Below, piece by piece: positions 1-8,991 of a stretch of DNA of 64,000 nt. Every line of letters begins with the position of its first letter. Position 1 is the stretch's first letter. The translations under genes and the position numbers were made by a program. The notes under the pieces are model-generated. The model was not told where the DNA came from and made no database searches. It saw nothing but the letters and a program-made list of their open reading frames with translations. The DNA is from Actinomycetes bacterium (lineage in GTDB: Bacteria; Actinomycetota; Actinomycetes; Propionibacteriales; Propionibacteriaceae), in NCBI GenBank assembly GCA_023443125.1, contig JAEZVO010000028.1, positions 1-64,000 on the forward strand, given 5' to 3'.

Positions 1-2
1 TG

Positions 3-1364
3 CTGGAAGTCTCCACCGACAAGGTCGACACCGAAATCCCCAGCCCCGTCTCCGGTACCCTGCTCGAGATCCGTTTCGAAGAAGACGACGTCGCCGAAGT
101 AGGCGCTGTGCTCGCCATCGTCGGAGAGCCTTCCGACGGCGACAGCTCCGGCGATGCTCCTCAGCCAGAAGCTGCACCTGAGCCGGATCCGAAGCCGGAT
201 CCGAAGCCCGAGCCCAAGCCCGAGCCGAAGCCCGAGCCCAAGCCAGAGCCCAAGCCAGAACCGAAGCCAGAACCGAAGCCAGAGCCCAAGCCAGAACCGA
301 AGCCAGAGCCCAAGCCAGAGCCCAAGCCAGAGCCGAAGCCTGAACCCAAGCAGGAGAAGGTTGAGCACTCCCCCGCCGTCGAGGCCGCCGTGGCTCGTCG
401 CGCCGCGGAGTCGTCGTCGGATGGCACCTACGTCACTCCACTGGTGCGCAAGCTCGCCAAGGAGCATGGCGTCGATCTGACGTCGCTGCAGGGCACCGGC
501 GTAGGTGGCCGCATCCGCAAGCAGGATGTGCTCGACGCCGCGAAGGCTCCTGCACAACAGGCCCCCGCTGCGGCGCCCGCTAAGCCGGCTCCCGCAAAGG
601 CCGCACCCGCGAAGCCCGAGCCCAGCGCCGAGGCGCAGGCGTTGCGCGGCAAGACGGAAAAGCTGTCGCGTCTGCGCAAGGTGATCGCCGAGCGCATGAC
701 CGCGTCGCTGGCTACCGCTGCACAGCTGACCGCCACCGTCGAGGTGGACATGACCGCCATCAGCCGCATCCGCAAGGTGGCCAAGGACGACTTCAAGGCC
801 CGCGAGGGCGCGTCGCTGTCGTACCTGCCGTTCATCACGGCAGCCACGGTGGAAGCGCTGAAGGCGTTCCCCGTCGTGAACTCGACGGTGGACTTCGAGG
901 CTGGCACGGTTACCTACGCTGAGGCCGAGAACATCGGCATCGCCGTGGATACGCCGCGCGGCCTGCTCGTGCCCGTCATCAAGGAGGCCGGCGACCTCAA
1001 CGTTTCCGGCTTGGCCCGCAAGATCGGCGACCTCGGCGCTCGCACCCGTGAGGGCAAGGTTGGCCCCGACGAGCTGGCCGGCGGCACCTTCACCATCACG
1101 AACTACGGTTCGGCTGGCAGCCTGTTCGACACGCCGATCATCAACCAGCCTGAGGTGGCTATCCTCGGCACCGGCGCGCTCGTGAAGCGCCCCGTGGTGG
1201 TGACCGATGAGTTCGGCACTGACAGCATCGCCGTGCGCGACATGATGTACCTCTCGCTCACCTACGATCACCGCATCATCGACGGTGCCGTCGCCGCCCG
1301 CTTCCTCTCCGCCATCAAGGCACGCCTCGAGGAGGGCGACTTCGGAGCCGAGTTCGGGCTCTAA
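3..1364 (+). CDS. sucB: Dihydrolipoamide acyltransferase (E2), 5' end outside window
   Basis: E2 of the pyruvate/2-oxoglutarate dehydrogenase complex: it transfers acyl groups from lipoyl-lysine to CoA. The reading frame is open from base 3, so the N-terminus lies upstream. A lipoyl domain opens the window (EVSTDKVDTEIPSP; lipoylated Lys at bases 21-23). A very regular Glu/Pro/Lys linker follows (about bases 170-355), then the E3-binding domain (about 428-540; YVTPLVRKLAKEHG), an Ala/Pro linker, and the catalytic domain ending with the active-site motif DHRIIDG near base 1270. In actinobacteria one such E2 usually serves both complexes. LipB and LipA, which make its cofactor, are encoded 10 kb downstream. 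sucB is the customary name; substrate choice cannot be read from sequence. Confidence 0.93.
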   Translation: MEVSTDKVDTEIPSPVSGTLLEIRFEEDDVAEVGAVLAIVGEPSDGDSSGDAPQPEAAPEPDPKPDPKPEPKPEPKPEPKPEPKPEPKPEPKPEPKPEPKPEPKPEPKPEPKPEPKQEKVEHSPAVEAAVARRAAESSSDGTYVTPLVRKLAKEHGVDLTSLQGTGVGGRIRKQDVLDAAKAPAQQAPAAAPAKPAPAKAAPAKPEPSAEAQALRGKTEKLSRLRKVIAERMTASLATAAQLTATVEVDMTAISRIRKVAKDDFKAREGASLSYLPFITAATVEALKAFPVVNSTVDFEAGTVTYAEAENIGIAVDTPRGLLVPVIKEAGDLNVSGLARKIGDLGARTREGKVGPDELAGGTFTITNYGSAGSLFDTPIINQPEVAILGTGALVKRPVVVTDEFGTDSIAVRDMMYLSLTYDHRIIDGAVAARFLSAIKARLEEGDFGAEFGL

Positions 1365-1382
1365 GGTCGCGATTGGCGTTCA

Positions 1383-1419
1383 CGGCGGGCGGTCTGGGGT
1401 TGTCCCGGACCGCCCGCCG
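1383..1419 (+). terminator. Hairpin downstream of E2 gene
   Basis: A 12-bp perfect inverted repeat (CGGCGGGCGGTC and its complement) with a 13-nt loop begins 18 nt after the E2 stop. There is no clear T-run, so it may be a non-canonical actinobacterial terminator. Confidence 0.6.
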
Positions 1420-1505
1420 CTCAGTTGACACCCTAACGGCCCGGCGCGGACCCCGTCGGGTGTGTGCTACCTGCCCCAGTCAGGTGCAACCAAACGCCAC
1501 GCGGG

Positions 1506-1625
1506 CAGGTGCAACCTGTGCGGCTCAGTTGCGGCATAGGTGTCATTTGCCTAGCCGCGGCGAGGCGTCGTCGGGAGGCAGGTGACACTTGATCCGCTCA
1601 GTTGCCACACAGGTTGCAGGTGCCT
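1506..1625. repeat. Large imperfect palindrome in E2-lacZ intergenic region
   Basis: The 367-bp gap between the E2 gene and lacZ has no convincing gene. Bases 1506-1551 pair imperfectly with the complement of about 1578-1623 (roughly 32 of 46 positions match). The best blocks are TGCAACCTGTG and GTGTCA..TGCC. The motif CTCAGTTG also occurs three times in direct orientation (about 1420, 1524 and 1597). This looks like a decayed mobile palindromic element; function is unknown. Confidence 0.45.
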
Positions 1626-1731
1626 GGCCGGGCGCGATGCTGGGAGCGAGGCACCGCCGAGGCCTGCGGCGGCGAGTGTGGGGGGCAAGTAGGCTGGACA
1701 CGACCTAGAATCTTCGACCCGAAAGCATCCG

Positions 1732-4710
1732 ATGACCCTCACCAGTCTCACCCGCAGTGCACTCGAGCTCACCGCCCCCGGCGACGGTGTTCCGCCCAGG
1801 GCCTGGCGACGCGACGAGCCGTACAGCTACTCCCTCGACGGCACCTGGCGCTTCTTACTCTCCCCCAGCGTGGCGGAGGCGCCCGCTGACTGCGACGCCG
1901 CAGACTACGACGACAGCGCCTGGGATGAACTCACCCTGCCGTGCCACTGGGTACTCGAAGGCGACGGTAAATACGGGCGGCCGGCGTACACCAACGTCAA
2001 GCTCCCCATCCCCATGGACCCGCCGCACGTGCCTGATGAGAACCCCATCGGTGACCATCGGCGCACGTTCGAGCTACCGGAAGGTTGGGACCATCACCAG
2101 CAAATATTGCTCCGCTTCGACGGTGTGGAATCAATCGGAATCGTCGCCGTCAACGGTCAGCACGTCGGCGTGCTGCGCGGCTCGCGGCTGCCCTCCGAGC
2201 TCGACATCACCGACGTGGTGCACCCTGGCACGAACTCCGTCCACGTGCGCGTCGCACAGTGGTCGGCACAGACCTACGTCGAAGACCAAGACCAGTGGTG
2301 GCTGCCCGGCATCTTCCGCTCGGTCACACTCGTCGCGCGCCCCAAGGGGTGTATCACCGATCACTGGGTGAACGGCGCCTACGATCACACCACAGGTGCC
2401 GGCACGCTCACCGTCGAAGTGCCCGACGACGCCTTCCCGGTGCGCATCCATGCAGCCGAGCTCGATGTCGACGTCACCTGGAACTCGCCTGCCGATGTGC
2501 AGCCCATCGTCATCGACGACGTGACCCCCTGGAGCCCCGACCGCCCAGCGCTCACCACCGTCGAACTCTCCAATGCGACGGATAGCGTCACCGAACGCGT
2601 CGGGTTCCGCACCGTCGAAATCCGCGGTGACCAATGGCTCGTGAACGGCACCCCGCTCAGACTGCGGGGTGTGAACCGCCACGAGTTCCACCCCGAGAAG
2701 GGCCGCGTCTTCGACGAGGCAGACTGCCGCGAGGGCATGCTGCTGATGAAGCGCCACAACCTCAACGCCATCCGCACCAGCCACTACCCGCCGCACCCCC
2801 GCCTGCTCGACCTCGCGGACGAGCTGGGCTTCTGGGTGATCGACGAATGCGACCTCGAGACCCACGCGTTCGGCTTCGTCGGTTGGGAGAACAACCCCAG
2901 CGACGACCCCAACTGGCGCGACGCGTACATCCAGCGCATGGAGCGCATGATCCACCGCGACCGCAACCATCCGTCGATCATCGCGTGGAGCTTGGGCAAC
3001 GAATCGGGCAGCGGCGCGAACCTGGCCGCCATGGCCGACGCCACGCACCGCCTCGACCCCACCCGCCCCGTGCACTACGAGAGCGACTACGAATCCGCCT
3101 ACACCGACGTCGTCTCCCGCATGTACAGCCCCATTCCGGAGCTCGAGGCCTTGTCGCAGGGGCAAACCACCACCGAACACGAGCGCCACATCTCCGAATC
3201 CAGCCTGCGCAACAAGCCAAAGATGCTGTGCGAGTTCGTGCACGCCATGGGCAACGGGCCGGGCAGCCTCGGCGAGTACGTCGAGGCGTTCGAAACGCTG
3301 CCCGGCTGGCATGGAGGCTTCATCTGGGAATGGCGTGACCACGGACTCGCCACGCACACCCCCGACGGCACCCCGTTCTACGCCTACGGCGGCGACTTCG
3401 GCGAAGTCATCCACGACGGCAATTTCGTCATGGACGGCCTGGTGCACGCCGACGGCACCCCGTCGCCCGCGATGGCGGAGGTGAAGCAGCACTTCTCCCC
3501 CGTCGTCGTCGAAATCGGCGACGAGCTCACCGTGCACAACCGCTACCACGCCATCGGCACCGACCACCTGGTCGCCCGCTGGCACTGGGAGGTGGATGGC
3601 GAGGTGCGCTCCGAGGGCGTCATCGACGGCTTCGAGGTCGCCGCCAACACCAGCGCCACCTTCCCGCTACCAACACTCCCCGACGAGGCCCGCTCCGCGC
3701 CGCAGTCGTTCCTCACCATCTGTGTGGAGGAGCGCGACGAGCGCCCCTGGGCGCCAGCCGGACACCCCGTGTTCGTGGCACAACAGCGCCTCGACCACAC
3801 CCCGACCCCGCGCGCCCCGCGCCCAACGGCTGCGCCGCTCATTGCCGCCGACGTGCACATCGGCCCAGCAACCCTCGACGCGCACACCGGGCGGCTTCTC
3901 GCCCTCGGCGACCACGCCGTCGAGGATGCCGTGGTGGAGCTGTGGCGTCCCCCGACTGATAACGACTCCCTGGGAGACTTCAACTCCTACGAGGTGGGTG
4001 ATTACCACACCACCCGCGGCGTGGGAGAGGCTGCTCCGTCGTCGGCGGAACGCTGGCGCGGTCATGGCCTCGACCGACTGATTCGCCGCACCACCCGCGC
4101 GGAGCTGGTGGGCGACGAGTTCGTCGTCGTGGAGCGCCTCATCCCGGCCCAAGGCAGGCATGGCGCCGAGGTCACCTACCGCTGGGCGGTGGCCGACGAC
4201 CGTGCTCGGTGCCAGATTCTCGTCGCGCCCATCCGCCCACGCACCGACGTGACCTGGCCGCGCATCGGCTACCACATGATGCTGCCCGGAGCCTTCGAGC
4301 GCGCATCCTGGTTCGGTAGCGGCCCTAGCGAGAACTACCCGGATTCGCGGGCGGCAGCCGTCGTCGGCGCCTACGAGGCGTCTATCGACGAGCTGGCCTT
4401 CCCCTACTCGCGTCCGCAGGAAACCGGTCACCGCGAGGGGCTTCGTCGGCTCACCATCGACGGCGCCAGCCACCCCCTGCACTTCGAGACCTTCGGCCCC
4501 GACCTGCCGGGCTTCTCGCTGCTGCGCCACGACGCCCACGAGCTGACGGCAGCGGAGCACCCGCACGAGCTGCCGCCCAGCCGCGGCGTGCACCTGTACC
4601 TCGACGCGTTCCAGCACGGTCTGGGCAGCCGGTCGTGCGGCCCCGACGTACTGCCGCCCTACCAGCTGTGGCCGCGCAACGCCGAGTTCGGGTTCATCGT
4701 CGGGCGCTGA
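1732..4710 (+). CDS. lacZ: Beta-galactosidase, GH2 family (LacZ type)
   Basis: Glycoside hydrolase that cleaves terminal beta-galactosides such as lactose. At 992 aa it has the full LacZ length: sugar-binding domain, immunoglobulin-like domain, TIM barrel, and a C-terminal Bgal small-chain domain. Visible GH2 motifs are NRHEFHPEKG (near residue 320), the acid/base Glu in SLGNESG (about residue 424) and the nucleophile Glu in MLCEFVHAMGNG (about residue 501). No signal peptide is seen, so it is cytoplasmic. It stands alone with no transporter or repressor beside it and converges on the metal-transport operon with a 16-bp gap. It separates the E2 gene from lipB, which are usually closer together, suggesting later insertion. 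Confidence 0.93.
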   Translation: MTLTSLTRSALELTAPGDGVPPRAWRRDEPYSYSLDGTWRFLLSPSVAEAPADCDAADYDDSAWDELTLPCHWVLEGDGKYGRPAYTNVKLPIPMDPPHVPDENPIGDHRRTFELPEGWDHHQQILLRFDGVESIGIVAVNGQHVGVLRGSRLPSELDITDVVHPGTNSVHVRVAQWSAQTYVEDQDQWWLPGIFRSVTLVARPKGCITDHWVNGAYDHTTGAGTLTVEVPDDAFPVRIHAAELDVDVTWNSPADVQPIVIDDVTPWSPDRPALTTVELSNATDSVTERVGFRTVEIRGDQWLVNGTPLRLRGVNRHEFHPEKGRVFDEADCREGMLLMKRHNLNAIRTSHYPPHPRLLDLADELGFWVIDECDLETHAFGFVGWENNPSDDPNWRDAYIQRMERMIHRDRNHPSIIAWSLGNESGSGANLAAMADATHRLDPTRPVHYESDYESAYTDVVSRMYSPIPELEALSQGQTTTEHERHISESSLRNKPKMLCEFVHAMGNGPGSLGEYVEAFETLPGWHGGFIWEWRDHGLATHTPDGTPFYAYGGDFGEVIHDGNFVMDGLVHADGTPSPAMAEVKQHFSPVVVEIGDELTVHNRYHAIGTDHLVARWHWEVDGEVRSEGVIDGFEVAANTSATFPLPTLPDEARSAPQSFLTICVEERDERPWAPAGHPVFVAQQRLDHTPTPRAPRPTAAPLIAADVHIGPATLDAHTGRLLALGDHAVEDAVVELWRPPTDNDSLGDFNSYEVGDYHTTRGVGEAAPSSAERWRGHGLDRLIRRTTRAELVGDEFVVVERLIPAQGRHGAEVTYRWAVADDRARCQILVAPIRPRTDVTWPRIGYHMMLPGAFERASWFGSGPSENYPDSRAAAVVGAYEASIDELAFPYSRPQETGHREGLRRLTIDGASHPLHFETFGPDLPGFSLLRHDAHELTAAEHPHELPPSRGVHLYLDAFQHGLGSRSCGPDVLPPYQLWPRNAEFGFIVGR

Positions 4711-4726
4711 GCACAGCACACGGAGT

Positions 4727-5593
4727 TCAGGCGGCCCTCGCGACGGGTTTTGCCCGCGCGAGCAGGCCATGCCTGGGCCCGAACGCCCAGGCCAGCAAGA
4801 ACATCGCCGTGCACACCAGCACGATCGTACCGCCGGTGGGCACGTCAAGCGCCCACGACAGGTAGAGCCCGACGAAGGCACTCACCGCTCCGATGCCAGC
4901 TGCGGTGAGCATCATGGGCACCAGGCGGTCGGTCAACATCCGCGCCGACGCGGCGGGTGTGACCAGCAGCGCGAGCACCAGCACGTTGCCGATGGTCTGG
5001 ATGCTCATCACGACGGCGAGCGTCACCAGCACGTACAGCGCGATGTCGAGCGCCAGCACCGGCATGCCCAGCGAGCGCGCGTACTCCCGGTCAAGACTCA
5101 CGGCGACGAGCTCCTTGTGCAGCGCCATCGCCACGGCGAGCACGCCGATGGTCATGGCGAGCGAGAACCAAACGGCCTCGTCGGGAATGCCGGTGATCGA
5201 GCCGAAGAGGAACGACGTCAGCGAGCCCGCGTAGCCGGGCGAGAGCGAAATGACGACGATGCCCAGCGCGAATGCCGCGACGAAGAACACGCCGATCACC
5301 GAGTCCTCCCGCAGGCGCTTGGTCTGCGAGAATACCGCGATCAACACCGCGGTGACTACGCCCGCGACGATGCCACCCATGACGAGCGACCCCTGCAGCA
5401 CGAACGCCACGGCGATGCCGGGAAAGACGGAGTGGGAGACCGCGTCGCCGATGAACGTCATGCCGCGCAGCACCACGTGCGAGCCGATCACGCCGCAGAC
5501 GACGGCCGCCAGCATCGATACGATCAGCGCCTTCGGCAAGAACGCGAGCATGGGGTTGGTGAGGTCGGAGAGGAAATCCAATGGGGTCAGCAT
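4727..5593 (-). CDS. Anchored-repeat-type metal ABC transporter permease
   Basis: Membrane subunit of an ABC-3 (ZnuB/MntB-like) metal importer, 288 aa with about eight hydrophobic helices. The chosen ATG gives MLTPLDFLSDLTNP and overlaps the end of the ATPase gene by 7 bp, which implies translational coupling; the frame is open much further upstream but that part is antisense-like shadow of the ATPase gene. It is last in a minus-strand operon with two surface proteins, a binding protein and an ATPase, matching the known actinobacterial anchored-repeat ABC systems. Zinc or manganese is the likely substrate; the metal is inferred from family and operator. Confidence 0.88.
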   Translation of the reverse strand: MLTPLDFLSDLTNPMLAFLPKALIVSMLAAVVCGVIGSHVVLRGMTFIGDAVSHSVFPGIAVAFVLQGSLVMGGIVAGVVTAVLIAVFSQTKRLREDSVIGVFFVAAFALGIVVISLSPGYAGSLTSFLFGSITGIPDEAVWFSLAMTIGVLAVAMALHKELVAVSLDREYARSLGMPVLALDIALYVLVTLAVVMSIQTIGNVLVLALLVTPAASARMLTDRLVPMMLTAAGIGAVSAFVGLYLSWALDVPTGGTIVLVCTAMFLLAWAFGPRHGLLARAKPVARAA

Positions 5594-6375
5594 GCCTCGG
5601 CCTCCAGTTCCGGATGTGCGTGCTGGTGGGTGCCGGTGGCGTGGTGCACCATGCCCACCTGTTTCAGCAGCGGGGAGTGCGCTGACACGTCGAAGGTGCG
5701 CATCCACAGATCGGGCTGACGCAGTGTGTCGGGGTGCCCGGTGGCGATGACTTCCTTGTTGAGCAGCGTGAGGCGGTCGCAGGCGACGATGGCGTGGGTG
5801 AGGTCGTGCGTCGACATGAGCAGCGTCGTCCCCTCCGCGGCGAGCTCGGCGAATAGCCCGGTGAGCAGCTCCTGCGTAGGCATGTCGAGGCCGGTGAACG
5901 GCTCGTCGAGCAGCAGCAATCCGGGGTGCCGGGCCAGTGCGCGGGCGATCATCACGCGCTGACGCTGGCCACCGGACATCTCGGAGATGGGGCGGGCGCG
6001 TAGGTCCGTCATGCGCACCCGCTGCAGCGCCTCCGCCACGGCCTGCACATGCCGCCGTCGAGGCAGGCGCAGGAAACCGATGTCGCGGGTGAGGCCGGTC
6101 ATCACCACTTCCTGGGCGGTGATGGGAAAGTCCCACATCACGTCGTGGCGCTGCGGCACGTACCCCACGCCGCGGGGAGTGTCGATGGTTCCCGACGACG
6201 TGGGGATCAGGCGCATGATGGCGCGGAAGAGCGTCGTCTTGCCGGCTCCGTTGGGGCCCAGCAGTCCGTGTACCCCACCCGTCTCGAGGTCGAGGTTCAC
6301 GTCCGTGAGTACTCGGCGTCCGCCAAGCGTCACGCTGAGGTCACGCACGCTCAGTGCGGCGGTGTCACTCGGCAT
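5587..6375 (-). CDS. Anchored-repeat-type metal ABC transporter ATPase
   Basis: Cytoplasmic ATPase that drives metal import, 262 aa. Walker A is GPNGAGKTT, the signature is MSGGQRQRV and Walker B is LLLLDEP, followed by an intact switch His in STHDLTHA. The C-terminus is His-rich (HHATGTHQHAHPE) and could sense or bind metal; this is inference. The start overlaps the preceding surface-protein gene by 11 bp and the end overlaps the permease by 7 bp, so all are likely on one transcript. Confidence 0.92.
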   Translation of the reverse strand: MPSDTAALSVRDLSVTLGGRRVLTDVNLDLETGGVHGLLGPNGAGKTTLFRAIMRLIPTSSGTIDTPRGVGYVPQRHDVMWDFPITAQEVVMTGLTRDIGFLRLPRRRHVQAVAEALQRVRMTDLRARPISEMSGGQRQRVMIARALARHPGLLLLDEPFTGLDMPTQELLTGLFAELAAEGTTLLMSTHDLTHAIVACDRLTLLNKEVIATGHPDTLRQPDLWMRTFDVSAHSPLLKQVGMVHHATGTHQHAHPELEAEAC

Positions 6376-7402
6376 CGTTGAATACCTCGTCAGTCATGCG
6401 CTTCTGTCGGCGCATCACGAGCGCCACGACAACGCCTGCAATAACCACCAGCGCAACCCCGCCAGCCACCCAGGGCAGCGACGAGGCACCGTCGGCCTCT
6501 GCGTTCGTGTCCTCTTGCGCTGCTGGCTTGGTGGATTCGGTGCCCTTCGATGCCGCGCCAGTCGAGGCTTCAGACGATGCCGCAGAGGGGTTGTTCGACG
6601 CGCTCGCGTCCCCCTCGTCCGAGGAGTCGGCGCCCGGCCAGGTCGCATCCCTCGCGGCTTGATCATCGGTGCTGTCACCCACGCTGAATCGCAGTACGGC
6701 TTCGGCGGAGCGCTCGGTCTTGTCGGTGCCGGAGGCGTCGATGGCCACCTTCACCAGGTACGTACCTGGCTTGGTGAACACCCAGTTGGCGTGCGTGTGG
6801 GTGTTGAGGTCCACCCAAATGTCGGCTGGCTGCTTGCCATCGAACAGCACCTGCGGTGGGGCGAAGTTGCCCGGCTGGAGGAAAAGCGTCATGGTGCCGT
6901 CGCCGTCGATCTGCTTCGCCTCGAGGAAGCGCAGCGTGACACCGCGCTCGGTGCTCTTCACAACCTCCGGATCTTGCGTGTTCCACCCGAGCCAGAGCAC
7001 ACCCGGCGCCTCGGTCTGCGGCACGGCCCACACCTCGTCGCCGGCCTTCGCGCCGGTGAAGGCGTACTCGTCGCCTTCGGGCAGCGAGAGTTTGGCCTTG
7101 TCATGCACCTTGAACACGACGTCGTCGAGCTTGCGCCACACGGCTTTGCCGCCTTGCAGTTTCGCGGTGTCGTCGCGGGCGAGGAAGGACCACTTGCCGT
7201 CGATGAGGCGCGGGCCGAGGTCGACGTGGCCTTCACCGATCGTCACGTTCCCCTCGCCCATCGCCTCGTCGGATTCGACGCGCTGTTGGAGGCCGGGTTC
7301 ATCGGAGCCGAGGTCGGGTGACGGCGTGGTCTCGTCCGCATGCCCGATCGTGGGCATGAGTGCGAGGAAGGCCGCTGCGGCGGCGAGGAGCGTACGTCTC
7401 AT
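6365..7402 (-). CDS. Surface-anchored protein with choice-of-anchor M repeat
   Basis: Secreted, membrane-anchored protein of 345 aa. It has a signal peptide (MRRTLLAAAAAFLALMP), one actinobacterial surface repeat domain whose hallmark is THTHANWVFTKPGTY, a Ser/Ala/Glu-rich spacer, and a C-terminal membrane helix with a basic tail (MRRQKRM). No LPXTG sortase motif is present. The start was chosen because it gives the signal peptide and an ATGA overlap with the stop of the binding-protein gene. It probably sits on the cell surface and passes metal, or a metal-bearing ligand, to the transporter; that role is inferred from the operon. Confidence 0.85.
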   Translation of the reverse strand: MRRTLLAAAAAFLALMPTIGHADETTPSPDLGSDEPGLQQRVESDEAMGEGNVTIGEGHVDLGPRLIDGKWSFLARDDTAKLQGGKAVWRKLDDVVFKVHDKAKLSLPEGDEYAFTGAKAGDEVWAVPQTEAPGVLWLGWNTQDPEVVKSTERGVTLRFLEAKQIDGDGTMTLFLQPGNFAPPQVLFDGKQPADIWVDLNTHTHANWVFTKPGTYLVKVAIDASGTDKTERSAEAVLRFSVGDSTDDQAARDATWPGADSSDEGDASASNNPSAASSEASTGAASKGTESTKPAAQEDTNAEADGASSLPWVAGGVALVVIAGVVVALVMRRQKRMTDEVFNDAE

Positions 7403-8991
7403 TGGTTGTCCTTTGTGTCGTGGTTGCCGAGCGGTGTGCCGCCCAGGCAGCGGGCGAGTGAATCTGCGTTGGCCCGCATCATGTCTGCGTAGGTCGACAC
7501 CTCTGGCGTGAAGGCGTCGCCCCAGATCCGGCAGATGGCGGTGCCTGTGTGGTTCGCTGCTTCGCGCAGAGCGCCCGCCTGCTGGCTGGCGTTCGGTTCG
7601 ACGAAGACGGCGGGCACTCCGAGGTCGGTCAGCGTGCGGGTGAGCCGGCGTCGATCTGCCAGCGACGGTTCCTGCACGGGCGACGGGGCCACCACCGCGG
7701 CAATGTCGAGACCGTATCGATGTGCGAGGTAGCCGTAGGCATCGTGGGTGGTGACGAGGTGGCGGTTGCGTTTGGGAATGGAGTCGACGGACCGCTGCAC
7801 GTAGTCGTGCACCTCGTCGAGTTCCGCAATCTCCTTCTCTGCGTTGGCTCGGTAGGTCTGCGCATTGGCAGGGTCGGCCTTGATGAGCTGATCCCGGATG
7901 ACCTGTACGTAGGCCTGCGCGTTGCGGACGTCCTGCCACAGGTGCGGGTCGATCTCGCCGTGTACGTGCCGCCCGAGCACGGCCTGCGGAAGCTGGTAGA
8001 CGTCCTGACCGGGACGGGCGATGAATCGGTACGCGGGGTCTCCTGGCACCGGCATGAGCGCTTTCGGCGGCACCGAAATCACCACGTCTTCGACGGGCAC
8101 CGCACCCATGCCGGGCGGGGCGCCGGCGCCGTCGGACTTCTTGTCGGTGAACAGCTGCAGCCGTCCCGCCGAGAGGTCAGCGGTAATGTCCGCGTGCCCC
8201 TCGGAGAGCACCACCTTCTTACCCGTCGACGCGGGGTCGACCCCCACCGCGACGGTGAGCGTTCCGGTGATTGCGTCAACAGGCCGCGCGCTGGGGTTAC
8301 TCAAGTACTGGGCGCGAAACGTTAAGTGGTACACGCCCGGCTTCGTGAATGCCCAGCTCATGTGCGTGTGAGCGTCCATCGGCAGCGTCGTGCGGTCGCC
8401 GTCGAAACCCTTCGACGAGTCGAGCCCATCCGCGCTATTGAAGACGCTTTGGGGCTGCCCGAAGGTGCCGGTGACGAAGCCGTGCGCCCCGCCCGGGCCG
8501 TCGGCTTCCACCAGGGCCATCTCCACGGCCGACGAGCGGGTGGCACCAGGCTTCGTGCCATGCACCCGTAGACCAAGCCACACGGTGTCGAGCGAGTGGT
8601 TTTCTACCAGCGGAATGATCTCCGCGGAGTACCCGCTGGCTTCCTCAGCGAGCGCGATGTGCGTCGCGTTGCGGGGAAGGTTCGCGTCGATCGAACGAAT
8701 GAGCGACTGCTCCTCCAGCATCAGGTAGTTGGAGAACGCAAGCTTGGCGTTGACGATGCTGCGCACGTCTCTAAGGCTCGGCTCGTAGGTGTGTGGATCT
8801 GCGCCGGGCGGCACGAGTGCCACCACCTGCGCGGCATCGCCCGCCACCCCTTCGGCCAGGTCGGCGAGAATGCCTGTGGTGGCGACGACGGTGAGGCGCC
8901 CGTCCGATGCAGCCGACGGTGATCGTCCAGGCGCCACGACGGCGACGGTGAGGGCAAGCCCCACCGCCGCCGCCTTCAGCCACTTGCTCAC
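7399..8991 (-). CDS. Metal-binding ABC substrate-binding protein with nested surface repeat
   Basis: Cluster A-I (ZnuA-like) metal-binding protein, 530 aa, with a signal peptide. The first lobe carries PPGADPHTYEPS (His67). After about residue 131 the fold is interrupted by roughly 210 residues of an anchored-repeat domain (HTHMSWAFTKPGVY near 208-221). The binding fold resumes at HGEIDPHLWQD (His350) and later has TTHDAYGYLAHRYG and WGDAFTPEVSTYAD. All expected metal ligands (His, His, His, Asp) seem present. Stop and start overlap neighbours by 4 bp on both sides. The nested architecture corresponds to the described anchored-repeat substrate-binding family. Confidence 0.9.
   Translation of the reverse strand: MSKWLKAAAVGLALTVAVVAPGRSPSAASDGRLTVVATTGILADLAEGVAGDAAQVVALVPPGADPHTYEPSLRDVRSIVNAKLAFSNYLMLEEQSLIRSIDANLPRNATHIALAEEASGYSAEIIPLVENHSLDTVWLGLRVHGTKPGATRSSAVEMALVEADGPGGAHGFVTGTFGQPQSVFNSADGLDSSKGFDGDRTTLPMDAHTHMSWAFTKPGVYHLTFRAQYLSNPSARPVDAITGTLTVAVGVDPASTGKKVVLSEGHADITADLSAGRLQLFTDKKSDGAGAPPGMGAVPVEDVVISVPPKALMPVPGDPAYRFIARPGQDVYQLPQAVLGRHVHGEIDPHLWQDVRNAQAYVQVIRDQLIKADPANAQTYRANAEKEIAELDEVHDYVQRSVDSIPKRNRHLVTTHDAYGYLAHRYGLDIAAVVAPSPVQEPSLADRRRLTRTLTDLGVPAVFVEPNASQQAGALREAANHTGTAICRIWGDAFTPEVSTYADMMRANADSLARCLGGTPLGNHDTKDNQ

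Noticed and set aside
2131..3585. Long minus-strand open frame (484 codons) inside lacZ
   Set aside because: Antisense shadow caused by high third-position GC; no motifs, while the plus strand encodes a clear GH2 enzyme.
5594..6136. N-terminal extension of the metal permease frame
   Set aside because: The extension is Arg/His-rich, antisense-like noise overlapping the ATPase gene; the ATG at 5593 gives the family start.
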